NCBI GenBank assembly: GCA_038531315.1
Contig: JBCBBT010000002.1
Span: 1 to 64,000 of the forward strand
DNA: 64,000 nt
Direction: 5' to 3'
Origin: JAJFFW01 sp038531315
GTDB taxonomy: Bacteria; Pseudomonadota; Alphaproteobacteria; Caulobacterales; Parvularculaceae
Of this stretch, positions 52,334-61,264 are shown piece after piece. Numbering within the stretch: the stretch's first letter is position 1; the number at the start of each line of letters is the position of its first letter. Below the pieces are notes generated by a model. That model was given only the letters and a program-made list of their open reading frames with translations. It did no database searches and had not been told where the DNA came from. Position numbers and translations under genes: made by a program.

Positions 52334-53191
52334 ATGGCGAACACATCTTCTTCGGTTTTTGTCGTCGATCACGCTGTCGACCAAAACGGCGTTATGACGT
52401 TTCGTTGTGTTCGCGATGAGCGCGTCTTTCCATGGACGACGCTGCCTTTTGCGCATCCAATCCTTATACAGATGATGGGGTATTTTGTGTCGGTGGGGCT
52501 GGCGAGCCAGCGCGGAACCCTTGATCCGGATCAGTGGACGGCGCTGACGGAAATCAACTGGCGCTGTCTTGGCGCGCGCGACGATCGTCGCCGGCCTGAT
52601 CGCGGCCGCGCAGACCCGGTCGGCTCGGATGGCTCGCCCGATTTCGACTTCACCATTTTTGACGAGGCGGGCGCGCCGCTCTACCGGCTCGCCGGTAAGG
52701 GCGTTGTCTTTCGCAATCGCGACTTCGAAGGCTGGCGCGCAAAAAATAAAAACCGCATTATGGCGCTGCCCGAACCCCTTGATTTCGAGTTTGCAGACCC
52801 TGACGCAGCGGAGGTTGCATCGGCGGCTCAGTGCTTCGTGTCCCCGCGCGTCTCAACATCGCCGCCCGCGGTTGATGCGCTGTTGACCGCGAAAAGCGGA
52901 TTTCCGCCGGCGCATCCTTTTCACGACGGGTCGGGCGATCACGTGAATTCAAGCCATCAGGCCGACGCGGCCGATCAGGCGGCGCGTGTCATGTTCCCCG
53001 AATTGCGCGGCGCAATTTGCCGGCGCGGGACGATCCGCTTTAAAGGCTATGTTGAGCTTGAACGGCCCTTTCGCCTGATCGCCGGAGCCCTGGAACTGCG
53101 CGATCAAGCCCTTACGCTCGCAATCAGCCAGGGAGGGAGAGACTGTTCGGAGGTCGCGATGGCGTTCGAAGGCGGCGCAAAAGCGGCTTGA
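52334..53191 (+). CDS. Unknown protein, possible tandem hotdog fold
   Basis: 285 residues, not recognised with confidence. Each half reads like a hotdog domain: the first has FPWTTLPFAHPILIQMMGYFVSVG and LYRLAGKGVVFRNR, the second has HPFHDGSGDHVNSSHQADAADQAARVMFP followed by RGTIRFKGYVELERPF. That suggests a thioesterase or dehydratase-like protein acting on acyl-CoA. GGAAAGGG (52321-52328) selects ATG 52334. It precedes nuoE by 140 bp. Confidence 0.6.
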   Translation: MANTSSSVFVVDHAVDQNGVMTFRCVRDERVFPWTTLPFAHPILIQMMGYFVSVGLASQRGTLDPDQWTALTEINWRCLGARDDRRRPDRGRADPVGSDGSPDFDFTIFDEAGAPLYRLAGKGVVFRNRDFEGWRAKNKNRIMALPEPLDFEFADPDAAEVASAAQCFVSPRVSTSPPAVDALLTAKSGFPPAHPFHDGSGDHVNSSHQADAADQAARVMFPELRGAICRRGTIRFKGYVELERPFRLIAGALELRDQALTLAISQGGRDCSEVAMAFEGGAKAA

Positions 53192-53331
53192 AACGGCGGC
53201 GAAAACCCCCATGCGGGCCTGCCGCCGCGACGGTGCGGCGCTCTTTACGCGGCGGCGCGATAAGGTTAGCTCGTGCGATGATGATTGTGGCGGCCTCGCG
53301 ACCCTGCGCGCCGCCTTGAAGGGATTGAGCC

Positions 53332-54003
53332 ATGGCGAGTCGAAAGCCAGCAAAAGACCAGCCGGCGTCATTCGAGTGGAATGCTGACAACGGCGCCTGG
53401 TGCGACCAGCAGACCAGGAAATTCCCCGAGGGCCGACAGGCGTCCTGCGTGATTCCGTTTCTCTGGCGCGGCCAGAAACAAGAAGGCTGGATTTCCATAC
53501 CGATGATGGAGACGATCGCGCGCCAGCTCGATATGCCTTATATTCGCGTCTACGAGGTGGCGACGTTTTACACGATGTTCAACCTTACGCCCGTCGGCGA
53601 ACACTACGTTCAACTTTGCGGGACGACACCTTGCATGCTGCGCGGTGCGCACGACTTGCGGGAAGTCTGCAAGAAAGTGATCGGTGCGGAAAACGCTGTT
53701 TCCGACGACGGCAAGCTTTCCTGGATTGAAGTTGAATGCCTCGGCGCCTGCGTGAACGCGCCGATGGTGCAGATTTCTACAAAGGACGGCGACCACTATT
53801 ATGAAGATCTGACGCCGGAAGTTTTCGAGACGCTGCTCGAAAAGCTCCGTAAGGGCGAAGAAGTCAAAATTGGCACGGCGAATGCGCGCCGACATACCTC
53901 AGACCCGGAAGGCGAAAATACGTCGCTGTCTGACCCGTCTTTATATGACGGGTCCGCCGGCAAGCCGATCAAGTCATTGCCAAATGCGCAGCCTGCGGAA
54001 TAA
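53332..54003 (+). CDS. nuoE: NADH-quinone oxidoreductase subunit E
   Basis: 223 residues. NuoE holds the N1a 2Fe-2S cluster of the complex I NADH module; its ligands are CGTTPC and CLGAC. WISIPMMETIARQLDMPYIRVYEVATFYTMF is the conserved thioredoxin-like core. The C-terminal extension of ~60 polar residues is typical of alphaproteobacterial NuoE. It should lie between nuoD and nuoF/G in a nuo operon, but here nuoD is not upstream and nuoF is 2.7 kb away. Confidence 0.96.
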   Translation: MASRKPAKDQPASFEWNADNGAWCDQQTRKFPEGRQASCVIPFLWRGQKQEGWISIPMMETIARQLDMPYIRVYEVATFYTMFNLTPVGEHYVQLCGTTPCMLRGAHDLREVCKKVIGAENAVSDDGKLSWIEVECLGACVNAPMVQISTKDGDHYYEDLTPEVFETLLEKLRKGEEVKIGTANARRHTSDPEGENTSLSDPSLYDGSAGKPIKSLPNAQPAE

Positions 54004-54013
54004 GAGGCTCGCG

Positions 54014-54277
54014 ATGAACAAACTAGACCAGGAAAGACGCCGGGAGGCCATCAAGGGCCTTGTCAATATTGCGATCTTTGAAGCCTTCTTGTTGTTCGCG
54101 GTCATTGGCGTTTATTTCTATATTGGGGACATCAGGTATCTTATTGGCGGCGTTATCGCGGTCATGATCCTGACCGCGCCGATGTTGCTCCGCCATATCG
54201 CCGCCAACAAGGATGCGTTAGGCCAAAAGAACGCCGCCGAAAAAGATCCCTATAGCACAAGTGGACCTGACCTTTGA
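54014..54277 (+). CDS. Small two-helix membrane protein following nuoE
   Basis: 87 residues. Hydrophobic segments at about 16-36 and 41-58 are separated by GDIRYLIGG, with a polar tail. Short membrane proteins of unknown function after nuoE are common in alphaproteobacteria. AAGAGG precedes ATG 54014, 10 bp after nuoE, and its TGA overlaps the TTG start of the thioesterase, so three genes are tightly joined. Confidence 0.75.
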   Translation: MNKLDQERRREAIKGLVNIAIFEAFLLFAVIGVYFYIGDIRYLIGGVIAVMILTAPMLLRHIAANKDALGQKNAAEKDPYSTSGPDL

Positions 54278-54729
54278 GCGACGACAGCGCCCCTGTAAAC
54301 GCCTATGGCGGGTCAACCGGAACGGTACTCGACTATTTCCCAAAACCGCCCTGCGCGAGCCTGTTGGGATATGAATTCGTATCTTTTGATCGCGAGCGCC
54401 AAATGATGTGGGTGCGATTTACCGGAACGCCAGCAATGCTTAACCCCGCTGGCTCCATACAGGGCGGGTTTTTGACCGCTATGTTGGACGACGTGATGGG
54501 CTCGATGCTTGTTGTTCTGACAAACGGCGAAAAGGGCCCGATATCCGTTGATCTGCATACGCAGTTCTTGCGGCCGGCGAAGCCGGGATTGATCACCGGT
54601 GAGGCGCGGGTCCGCCATATGACGAATTCAACCGCATTTACCGAGGCGAGCCTGACCAGCGAGGATGGCGACCTCATCGCCACTGCAATACAAACGCAAC
54701 GCCTGTTTCCGGTTCGCAAGCAGCGCTGA
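54274..54729 (+). CDS. PaaI-type hotdog thioesterase
   Basis: 151 residues. MLNPAGSIQGGFLTAMLDDVMGSM is the catalytic region of PaaI/YdiI-like acyl-CoA thioesterases (here Gln-Gly in place of the usual His-Gly, with Asp in LDD), followed by TQFLRPAKPGLITGEARV. It starts with TTG at 54274, overlapping the preceding stop codon. Insertion of a thioesterase between nuoE and nuoF is not usual. Confidence 0.85.
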   Translation: MSDDSAPVNAYGGSTGTVLDYFPKPPCASLLGYEFVSFDRERQMMWVRFTGTPAMLNPAGSIQGGFLTAMLDDVMGSMLVVLTNGEKGPISVDLHTQFLRPAKPGLITGEARVRHMTNSTAFTEASLTSEDGDLIATAIQTQRLFPVRKQR

Positions 54730-54849
54730 TCCAGAATTTTATCGATTGCGAGCGCGCGCGCCGCGCGAAACGCCGGCCATTCTTTCGTCGTTACGAATAA
54801 TTCGGACTACAATCCATCCTTACCGATACTTCACAAAATCAAGGTTTGG

Positions 54850-54867
54850 CGAACCCCTAGGGGTTCG
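54850..54867. promoter_or_regulatory. 18-bp perfect palindrome, candidate operator
   Basis: CGAACCCCTAGGGGTTCG is perfectly self-complementary with no loop, in the 217-bp gap 54730-54946, 80 bp before the 554-residue protein gene. A loop-free palindrome of this size suggests a dimeric regulator site rather than an RNA hairpin. Confidence 0.55.
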
Positions 54868-54946
54868 GCGCGGGTATTTGCCGGCGCAACTCTGTCGTAC
54901 TGTTTGCGCCCGTGTCTCGACAATTTTTTTGAAAGTAGAGATCATT

Positions 54947-56611
54947 ATGGTTAGCGCGATTTCATCCCAATCCCAGCAGTCGGTCGTAACGGACGTGAAT
55001 GCGCAAACGGTCAATACGTCGGCCGAAACGCTGGCGGCGGCGAATTCAGCGGGCGCTCAGGCGGCCGCCAATGTGCAGAATACAAATGCGCAAAATAGTG
55101 AGGTGCAAAATACCGCGGCTGATTTGCGTGTCGCCAATCAGCCGCTTGGCCTGCCGTCTGGCGAAGTGGCCGATCTCATTGAGCGCGAGCTGGATACGAC
55201 AAAATTCATTTTCGATCCGGTCGATCACGGCGATATCAAACGCATAGCCGGACTGTTAAATGGCATCGCAACTGAAAATCCGGCGGGCGCACGCGAAACG
55301 TTCGATATCCTTGCCGAACGCGGGCTCATTGATCAACTTTCATCGGAACTCATTGATCGGACGATCATTCCGGGCCAAGGCGGTCTGTCTGTTGACGATC
55401 GGCGCAGTCTTTATGTCAATCTCGCAAAAAGTCTTGACGGTGATCAATTATCGACCTTTGCGCAATCGCTCGAGCGCGCCGATGGCGGCGCAGCCGATGT
55501 TGAGCGACTGACGAACGCTGTGATCGCGCATGGCGGCGAGGCGACCAAGATTGGATATGCTCAGGATCTCGCGAAAACCGCCAATCTGACGGATACGCAA
55601 ACATACAATCCGCAACCAGGCGCGTCGGTCCTTAACAATGGGGATGCAGACGCTAAAGCGCTCGCGCGAACCCTCGCATCAATCGATAGTGGCGAAGCGC
55701 GTGAAGATATTCTGCAGACCCTCATCGAACGCGATGAAGGCGGCCCTGCCGGCGATCGATTTGCAAATCTCGACGCGGTGTTAAAAGCCGGCGTTGATAC
55801 GACCCTGGAGGTCAGGTCTGGGACACGGGTCCTTGGCGAGACCCAGACCTTGACCAATATCTTGAATACTGCAGATGCTACTCTCGACAACAGCGCCGCT
55901 GACCAACAGTTGCGAGCCGATTTATTCGCAGCAGGATCGAGGGTCCTCGGCGATTTCGGAGAGAATAACGCCCGTGAGCCCTTGCTCGGCGGGTTACAGG
56001 GAACCAGCGCGGGCCGTGACGTTGTCGATGCCGTAGGCGCGCTGATCGATAATAATGCGACCAGCGTTGTCTCTCAGCTTTACGCAGGGCGCGAGCGATA
56101 TCAGGCGGATGCGCTGTCGCAATTTGCTGAATCGAGCTTTGCCACCGGCGACGTCGCAGACACACAGCGTCTGGCGCGCATCTACGCCGAGGTAAGCGGC
56201 GGCGCGAACCAGACTGAAGCGCAGCGGATCGCTTACTTTGAAGGAACGACCGCAGGGCCGAACGGATTTACCGCAAGCAACGCTGCGCTGACCGGTTTCG
56301 TCGTCGGCAGCTACGAGGCCGGCTCTAACGGAACCCGTCCAGACGCAACAACGGCGACGGCTTTCGCACAAGCGCTGGTGTCCCTGACAGCAGCGGGCGA
56401 TCCGACGGGCGGGGTTGCCTCGAGCGCAGCCGTATCGCTGGCGCCGCTCACGGTCGAGCCAATATCCGATGCGCTCCAGCGCGGTCAGGGCTTCGTTGAC
56501 GCAATCGACGGCAGCGCCGTGCCGACGACACAGGACGGCATTCTCGCCGTTGAGGACAGTGCGCGGCAGAACTTCCGGGACGGAGTCGCCATCGGCAAAG
56601 GCGACCGTTAA
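54947..56611 (+). CDS. 554-residue protein of unknown function, no Met/Cys/Trp after the start
   Basis: I do not recognise this protein. The first ~60 residues are a Ser/Gln/Asn/Ala-rich tract (MVSAISSQSQQSVV...) with no hydrophobic signal sequence. The rest is acidic and predicted helical, with repeated short helices such as LIERELDTTKF, GLLNGIATENPAGARETFDIL and LANARTLASIDSGEARED-like units. By eye the chain has no Cys, no Trp and no Met besides the initiator. Such composition suits proteins exported unfolded (type I or III secretion) or extracellular surface proteins. ATG 54947 follows GAAAGTAGAG. It sits alone between the nuoE cluster and nuoF. Confidence 0.7.
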   Translation: MVSAISSQSQQSVVTDVNAQTVNTSAETLAAANSAGAQAAANVQNTNAQNSEVQNTAADLRVANQPLGLPSGEVADLIERELDTTKFIFDPVDHGDIKRIAGLLNGIATENPAGARETFDILAERGLIDQLSSELIDRTIIPGQGGLSVDDRRSLYVNLAKSLDGDQLSTFAQSLERADGGAADVERLTNAVIAHGGEATKIGYAQDLAKTANLTDTQTYNPQPGASVLNNGDADAKALARTLASIDSGEAREDILQTLIERDEGGPAGDRFANLDAVLKAGVDTTLEVRSGTRVLGETQTLTNILNTADATLDNSAADQQLRADLFAAGSRVLGDFGENNAREPLLGGLQGTSAGRDVVDAVGALIDNNATSVVSQLYAGRERYQADALSQFAESSFATGDVADTQRLARIYAEVSGGANQTEAQRIAYFEGTTAGPNGFTASNAALTGFVVGSYEAGSNGTRPDATTATAFAQALVSLTAAGDPTGGVASSAAVSLAPLTVEPISDALQRGQGFVDAIDGSAVPTTQDGILAVEDSARQNFRDGVAIGKGDR

Positions 56612-56661
56612 CCAGCGCAGCCGAGCGCCGTTAATCCCCTAAAGGCCCAATAAAATGCGTG

Positions 56662-56685
56662 ACGCGGCGCATCCGCGCGCCGCGT
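56662..56685 (+). other. 9-bp perfect stem hairpin after the 554-residue protein gene
   Basis: ACGCGGCGC (56662-56670) pairs with GCGCCGCGT (56677-56685) around atccgc, 50 bp after the stop and 55 bp before nuoF. There is no T-tract. It may partly separate the two transcripts. Confidence 0.4.
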
Positions 56686-56740
56686 GATCGTGTCTCGTGA
56701 TTTCGGCTCCGGATTGCGCTAAAGGGATCTCGAAGCGACA

Positions 56741-58057
56741 GTGAATGCCGAGATGCTCCAGGATAAAGATCGAATTTTCACCAATCTATATGGCCTGCAG
56801 GACTGGCGGCTCGAGGCCGCTCGCCAGCGCGGGGCGTGGAACGGCGCCGCGGATATCATCGCCATGGGCCATGAGTGGATTATCCAGCAAATCAAGGACT
56901 CTGGTCTTCGCGGCAGAGGCGGGGCGGGCTTTCCGACCGGGCTAAAATGGTCATTCATGCCCAAAGAGGTCGGCGAACGCCCGCACTATCTCGTCGTTAA
57001 CGCCGACGAATCAGAGCCCGGCACCTGTAAAGACCGCGATATCATGCGGCATGACCCGCATCTGTTTATCGAGGGATGTCTCATTGCGTCCTACGCAATG
57101 AAAGCCAACGCCTGTTACGTCTACCTGCGGGGCGAATATGTCGACGAACGCGAGACGCTTCAGGCGGCGGTCGACGAGGCTTACGCAGCCGGCCTCCTCG
57201 GCAGGAACGCCGCCGGGTCCGGCTGGGATTTCGACCTCTACGTTCATCATGGCGCCGGCGCTTATATTTGCGGTGAGGAAACCGCGCTCCTTGAAAGTCT
57301 CGAGGGCAAAAAAGGCCAGCCGCGCCTGAAGCCGCCGTTCCCGGCGGGCGCCGGGCTTTATGGCTGCCCGACAACCGTCAACAATGTCGAATCGATTGCT
57401 GTCTGCCCAACGATTATTCGTCGCGGCGCTGACTGGTTCAAAAAATTCGGTCGTGAGAATAATGCGGGTACGAAAGTCTTTTGCATTTCCGGTCACGTCG
57501 AACGCCCCTGCAATGTCGAAGAGGAAATGTCGATCCCGCTGAAGCAGTTGATTGAGACGCATTGCGGCGGCGTTACCGGCGGTTGGGACAATCTCAAGGC
57601 CGTAATCCCCGGCGGGTCCTCAGTGCCGCTCTTGCCGAAAGAGATTTGCGATGACGTCCTGATGGACTTTGATGCGCTGAAAGACGTGAAATCGGGTCTT
57701 GGCACAGCTGCGGTCATCGTCATGGACAAGTCGACCGATATTGTGCGCGCGATCTCACGCATCTCTTATTTCTACAAGCATGAAAGTTGTGGTCAGTGCA
57801 CCCCGTGTCGCGAAGGCACGGGGTGGATGTGGCGCGTTCTGGAGCGCATGGCCGACGGCAACTCATCGACGGCGGAAATCGACAAACTGCTCGACGTCGC
57901 CGGTCAGATTGAGGGCCATACGATTTGCGCGCTCGGCGACGCCGCCGCCTGGCCCGTGCAAGGACTTATTCGCCACTTCCGCCACGAAATCGAAGAGCGG
58001 ATCAACACCTATCGCAATGACCGGCCGCATGTTGCGGTCGGCGTCGCCGCAGAATAA
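56741..58057 (+). CDS. nuoF: NADH-quinone oxidoreductase subunit F
   Basis: 438 residues. NuoF binds NADH and FMN and carries the N3 4Fe-4S cluster of complex I. Seen are GLRGRGGAGFPTGLKW (FMN/NADH site), ADESEPGTCKDRD, YICGEETALLESLEG and the cluster ligands CGQCTPCREGTGWMW with the distal Cys in HTICALGD. The frame starts at GTG 56741 or, more like its relatives, ATG 56753 (MLQDKDRIFTNLYG). nuoG does not follow; a GNAT gene does. Confidence 0.96.
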   Translation: MNAEMLQDKDRIFTNLYGLQDWRLEAARQRGAWNGAADIIAMGHEWIIQQIKDSGLRGRGGAGFPTGLKWSFMPKEVGERPHYLVVNADESEPGTCKDRDIMRHDPHLFIEGCLIASYAMKANACYVYLRGEYVDERETLQAAVDEAYAAGLLGRNAAGSGWDFDLYVHHGAGAYICGEETALLESLEGKKGQPRLKPPFPAGAGLYGCPTTVNNVESIAVCPTIIRRGADWFKKFGRENNAGTKVFCISGHVERPCNVEEEMSIPLKQLIETHCGGVTGGWDNLKAVIPGGSSVPLLPKEICDDVLMDFDALKDVKSGLGTAAVIVMDKSTDIVRAISRISYFYKHESCGQCTPCREGTGWMWRVLERMADGNSSTAEIDKLLDVAGQIEGHTICALGDAAAWPVQGLIRHFRHEIEERINTYRNDRPHVAVGVAAE

Positions 58058-58069
58058 ACCGGCGTTCTT

Positions 58070-58597
58070 TTGTCCGCGGGCGCAGCGTATGCGATCAGCG
58101 AGGCGGTTCCAGCCGACGCGCCCGCGCTCGCGGCGCTCGGCGCAAGATCGTTTACAGAAACGTTCGGCCATCTCTACGCGTCGAACGATTTGCAAACCTT
58201 TCTGGAAACGTCCCACACGCCGCGCATTTACGAAAGGCTGATTGCCGATCAGAAGTCGTCAGTATTCAAGGGTTTGACTTCATCCGGCGAACTTGTCGGG
58301 TATGCGAGCGTTGCGCCATGCAGTTTGCCGGCGCCAAACATGCCCGCGAATTCAGGTGAACTACAACGTCTTTATGTTCTGGCGGACCATCAGGGTGCGC
58401 GTCTCGGCCAACGCCTGCTGGAGACGGCGCTCGATTGGCTTGATGCGCGTTTTCAATGTCAATATCTCAGCGTTTATGCGGAAAACAAAGGCGCAATGCG
58501 GCTTTACGAACGCTTTGGATTTCGCAAAGTCCACGAATATTTCTTTATGGTCGGGGACCACGCCGATCCCGAATTCATCATGAAACGGATGAAATAG
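58070..58597 (+). CDS. GNAT-family N-acetyltransferase
   Basis: 175 residues. The acetyl-CoA-binding motif is visible as LQRLYVLADHQGARLGQRLLETAL (Q/RxxGxG/A type), followed by LSVYAENKGAMRLYERFGFRKV. The N-terminal ALGARSFTETFGHLY resembles the spermidine/YhgE-like subgroup, but the substrate is not determinable. It has no ATG near the start; TTG 58070 is used and no strong ribosome binding site is present. It begins 12 bp after nuoF and is probably co-transcribed. Confidence 0.85.
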   Translation: MSAGAAYAISEAVPADAPALAALGARSFTETFGHLYASNDLQTFLETSHTPRIYERLIADQKSSVFKGLTSSGELVGYASVAPCSLPAPNMPANSGELQRLYVLADHQGARLGQRLLETALDWLDARFQCQYLSVYAENKGAMRLYERFGFRKVHEYFFMVGDHADPEFIMKRMK

Positions 58598-58639
58598 GAT
58601 TTTCGTGAGCGCCGGCGCGCATTCGGGGTCGGCGAAGCG

Positions 58640-59779
58640 CTATGGGTTTTGCGGCAGGTCGGCCGCCGTATCCGCAACCAGCATATCGACAACACCGCGA
58701 AACGCCTCGTTTTCATCGGCGCCGTCGGCGCGCGCATCAGCGAATGTGAGGAGCTGGCGGCATGCGCTTGTGCCGCGTTTCAAGATCGTGCGGGCGTGTT
58801 TTAATTCCTTCACGCAGCCGAGCGCCGTTGCGTCTTCTTCCAGAAGATCGATCAATTCCTCAATGAGTGCAGCAAACGAGACGCATTCGCCGCGCCCGAG
58901 ATCGATCATCGATTTGGTGCAGCCATAGCGCTGCGCTCGCCAGCGATTTTCTTCAAGCATCACGCGTTGATAAATGCGCCATCGCATATTGCGCTGGCGC
59001 ATCCGGGCCAGCATGCGCAAAATGCTCTGGTAAAAGGCCGCGATGCACAGCGCATCTTCAAGCCGTGTGCAAACATCGGTAATGCGCATTTCGAGGGTCG
59101 GGAACCGCGCGCTCGGGCGCATATCCCACCAGATTTTTGAGGAATCTTCCATCACGCCGGCTGCAATAAGTCGTTCGATCATGCGCGCATACTCGCCCCA
59201 ACTATCATAGCGGTCGGGAATGCCGGTGCGCGGCATCGAATCAAAAACGCCGAGCCGCGAACATTTCATCGCCATGTCATGGCCGCCCCAAAATGGCGAC
59301 GATGTCGACAGCGCGAGCAGATGGGGCAGGAAGTATCGCGCCTGGTTCATAAGATCGATACGCAGATCCTCATCTTCGATGCCTGCGTGAACATGCATGC
59401 CGCAAATCAGCATACGACGGATCGCGCCGCCCATATCGGCGTCGAGCTGATCATATCGCTCGGCGGCGGTATGTTGCTGTTGGCCCCATTTCGCAAAGGG
59501 ATGCGTGGAGGCGGCCATCAGTTTCATGCCGTAGCGTTCGGCCGTCATGATCAGCGTTGCGCGCAATGCGGTCAGGTGGTGTCGGGCCTCGGCGATATTG
59601 GCGCAAACCGGGGTGCCGATTTCGACCTGGCATTTGAGAAACTCCGGCGTGACGCGCTCGCCGAGGCGGTCCTTGCATTCCTGCATGAAGTCAGGAGGCG
59701 GCTCGGTCATGAGGTCGCGCGTATCAGGATCAACGAGGAGATATTCTTCCTCGACGCCAAGCGTCAGCGCAGGGATCAT
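58640..59779 (-). CDS. Carboxylate-amine ligase (YbdK/GCS2-like)
   Basis: 379 residues. LTLGVEEEYLLVDPDTRDL at the start is the ATP/Mg2+-binding hallmark of the glutamate-cysteine ligase type 2 family, and MLICGMHVHAGIEDEDLRIDLMNQ and RPSARFPTLEMRITDVCT are conserved blocks. YbdK has weak glutamate-cysteine ligase activity in E. coli, but its true substrates are open. It overlaps the N-formylglutamate amidohydrolase-like gene by 4 bp (59776-59779), indicating a shared pathway. Confidence 0.88.
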   Translation of the reverse strand: MIPALTLGVEEEYLLVDPDTRDLMTEPPPDFMQECKDRLGERVTPEFLKCQVEIGTPVCANIAEARHHLTALRATLIMTAERYGMKLMAASTHPFAKWGQQQHTAAERYDQLDADMGGAIRRMLICGMHVHAGIEDEDLRIDLMNQARYFLPHLLALSTSSPFWGGHDMAMKCSRLGVFDSMPRTGIPDRYDSWGEYARMIERLIAAGVMEDSSKIWWDMRPSARFPTLEMRITDVCTRLEDALCIAAFYQSILRMLARMRQRNMRWRIYQRVMLEENRWRAQRYGCTKSMIDLGRGECVSFAALIEELIDLLEEDATALGCVKELKHARTILKRGTSACRQLLTFADARADGADENEAFRGVVDMLVADTAADLPQNP

Positions 59780-60564
59780 ATCGGTCCTCCGTCGTTAGCG
59801 GCCCGCGCCGCCGGCGCAAACGCTGTCTCCGCGATCGCTGCAGCGATGACCGCCGACATTTTTTCCACGCCGTCGGCGTCGCAAATCGTGTCCTGCCTGA
59901 CTTCAATCGTCAAATGTCGCAGGCCGCGCGGGCCGACATGCCTGTCCACGGTATAGTTAAAAACGCGGGCGTCGTAGGGCTCGTTATCGCCAATCGGCCA
60001 TCCGGCGGCGCGCGTGAGCGCAGCGATCGTCGTGCGCGCGCTTTCCTCATCCTCCCGCCACAGAAGACCGATGGGCCAGGGCCGGTCTGATTCGGCCCCC
60101 ATCAGTCGGCGCGTGAAGCTGTGGATCGACACCACAAAGGGATCGCGTTCTTGGCTCGCCTGATCGAGAGCGCGCCGCAATCTGCGATGGTAGGGGCTGA
60201 AAAAGCGCTCAAGCCGCCAAAGGCGATCACTGTTGGTCAGCATCTGGTTGCCGGGAATCGGGATTTGATCGCTGACTGTCGGGATCAAATCATGCGCCGT
60301 ATCGGCGCGGTTCGGATCGATGATCAATCGTGAGAACCGGCATTGGAAAACCCTCCCGCGCAAGCGTCTGGCAATTGCTTCGCTTAGCGCGCCTGCGCCG
60401 ATATCCCATGCGATATGCGTCTCAAGGAGGTCATCCGGCAGGCCGAGCGATTTCAAATCATCGGGCATGGCGTTGGAGGCGTGATCGCAAAACACGAAAA
60501 TCGGCGCATCGCCGAAAATAGTCTCAGATGCGACGTGATCCGCGGTCATGGAAAACCATAACAT
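59776..60564 (-). CDS. N-formylglutamate amidohydrolase-like protein
   Basis: About 262 residues. FVFCDHASNAMPDDL, HIAWDIGAGALSEAIARRL, CRFSRLIIDPNR and the later VVSIHSFTRRL with LTIEVRQDTICD match the HutG-type (FGase) family. The canonical enzyme frees glutamate from N-formylglutamate in histidine breakdown, but no hut genes are present, and pairing with a carboxylate-amine ligase hints at another amide substrate. Start options are ATG 60564 and ATG 60549; neither has a clear ribosome binding site. Confidence 0.85.
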   Translation of the reverse strand: MLWFSMTADHVASETIFGDAPIFVFCDHASNAMPDDLKSLGLPDDLLETHIAWDIGAGALSEAIARRLRGRVFQCRFSRLIIDPNRADTAHDLIPTVSDQIPIPGNQMLTNSDRLWRLERFFSPYHRRLRRALDQASQERDPFVVSIHSFTRRLMGAESDRPWPIGLLWREDEESARTTIAALTRAAGWPIGDNEPYDARVFNYTVDRHVGPRGLRHLTIEVRQDTICDADGVEKMSAVIAAAIAETAFAPAARAANDGGPI

Positions 60565-60824
60565 TATCGGCCCGCGATGGGTCAATTCTTATGTCAGGGC
60601 CGCAACCCACAGAGGTGAGGGCGCCCGCTCCGCGCCATGCCAATTGACGGCCCGACATGCGGACGGCGAACGCACGCAACCCGCTGAAATCGTGTGCATA
60701 GGGAAGATGCAAATGAGAAGCTGCGGTCGTTTGGCGACGATCAATTAGACGTCTAACCCTAGTCCGCACAAACCACGCCGCTGGGACAAGCCCAACGCCT
60801 GGCGCCGGAAAACCTAATCTCGGT

Positions 60825-61031
60825 TCAGCCGATGCGGAATGCGGACCGCGTATTCGACTGGTCGTCGAACGCCCTGGCGGCGTCGCGACCCGAAGGGGTG
60901 ATTTTTCCGTCCGCGTCGATCCAGCCCTGGATTTGGGCGCATTCCGTCGCCGACTTGCCCTCGCTGCCGCCGTAAAGGCGAATAGCATAATCTTCCAGAA
61001 GCGCTCGCAGATGTTCAGTTTGATTGCTCAT
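60825..61031 (-). CDS. Small conserved-looking hypothetical protein
   Basis: 68 residues from ATG 61031: a helical N-terminus (HLRALLEDYAIRLYGG), then CAQIQGWIDADGKITPSGRDAARAFDDQ. I do not recognise a named family. The composition is normal for a small soluble protein. The ribosome binding site is weak and the frame is open upstream into Arg-rich sequence, so the call is tentative. The 260-bp gap between this gene's end and the amidohydrolase start holds nothing I can name. Confidence 0.45.
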   Translation of the reverse strand: MSNQTEHLRALLEDYAIRLYGGSEGKSATECAQIQGWIDADGKITPSGRDAARAFDDQSNTRSAFRIG

Positions 61032-61264
61032 GTAAGTGCTACGTCGATGCGGTTCGCCCGGTTCAGTCGTCAGGCCGGAGCGATTGTGCGCCTCGCGTCT
61101 ACTGCGCCGCGGCGCGTGCAGTATTGTTTTGCGGTGTTTCATTTCGAAACAGAGCCCTCTTAATCGCGGCCACATCAACTTTAGCGCCCGAAGGCATCGC
61201 GCAGGGGTTGCGTGTCGCACAAGCCCGATGTTGTTCGCGGGTCCGGCCTATGGTGAGAAGTCCC

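Noticed and set aside
54727..54749. TGATCC at the end of the thioesterase gene as another RpoE promoter
   Set aside because: No matching -10 at 16-19 bp.
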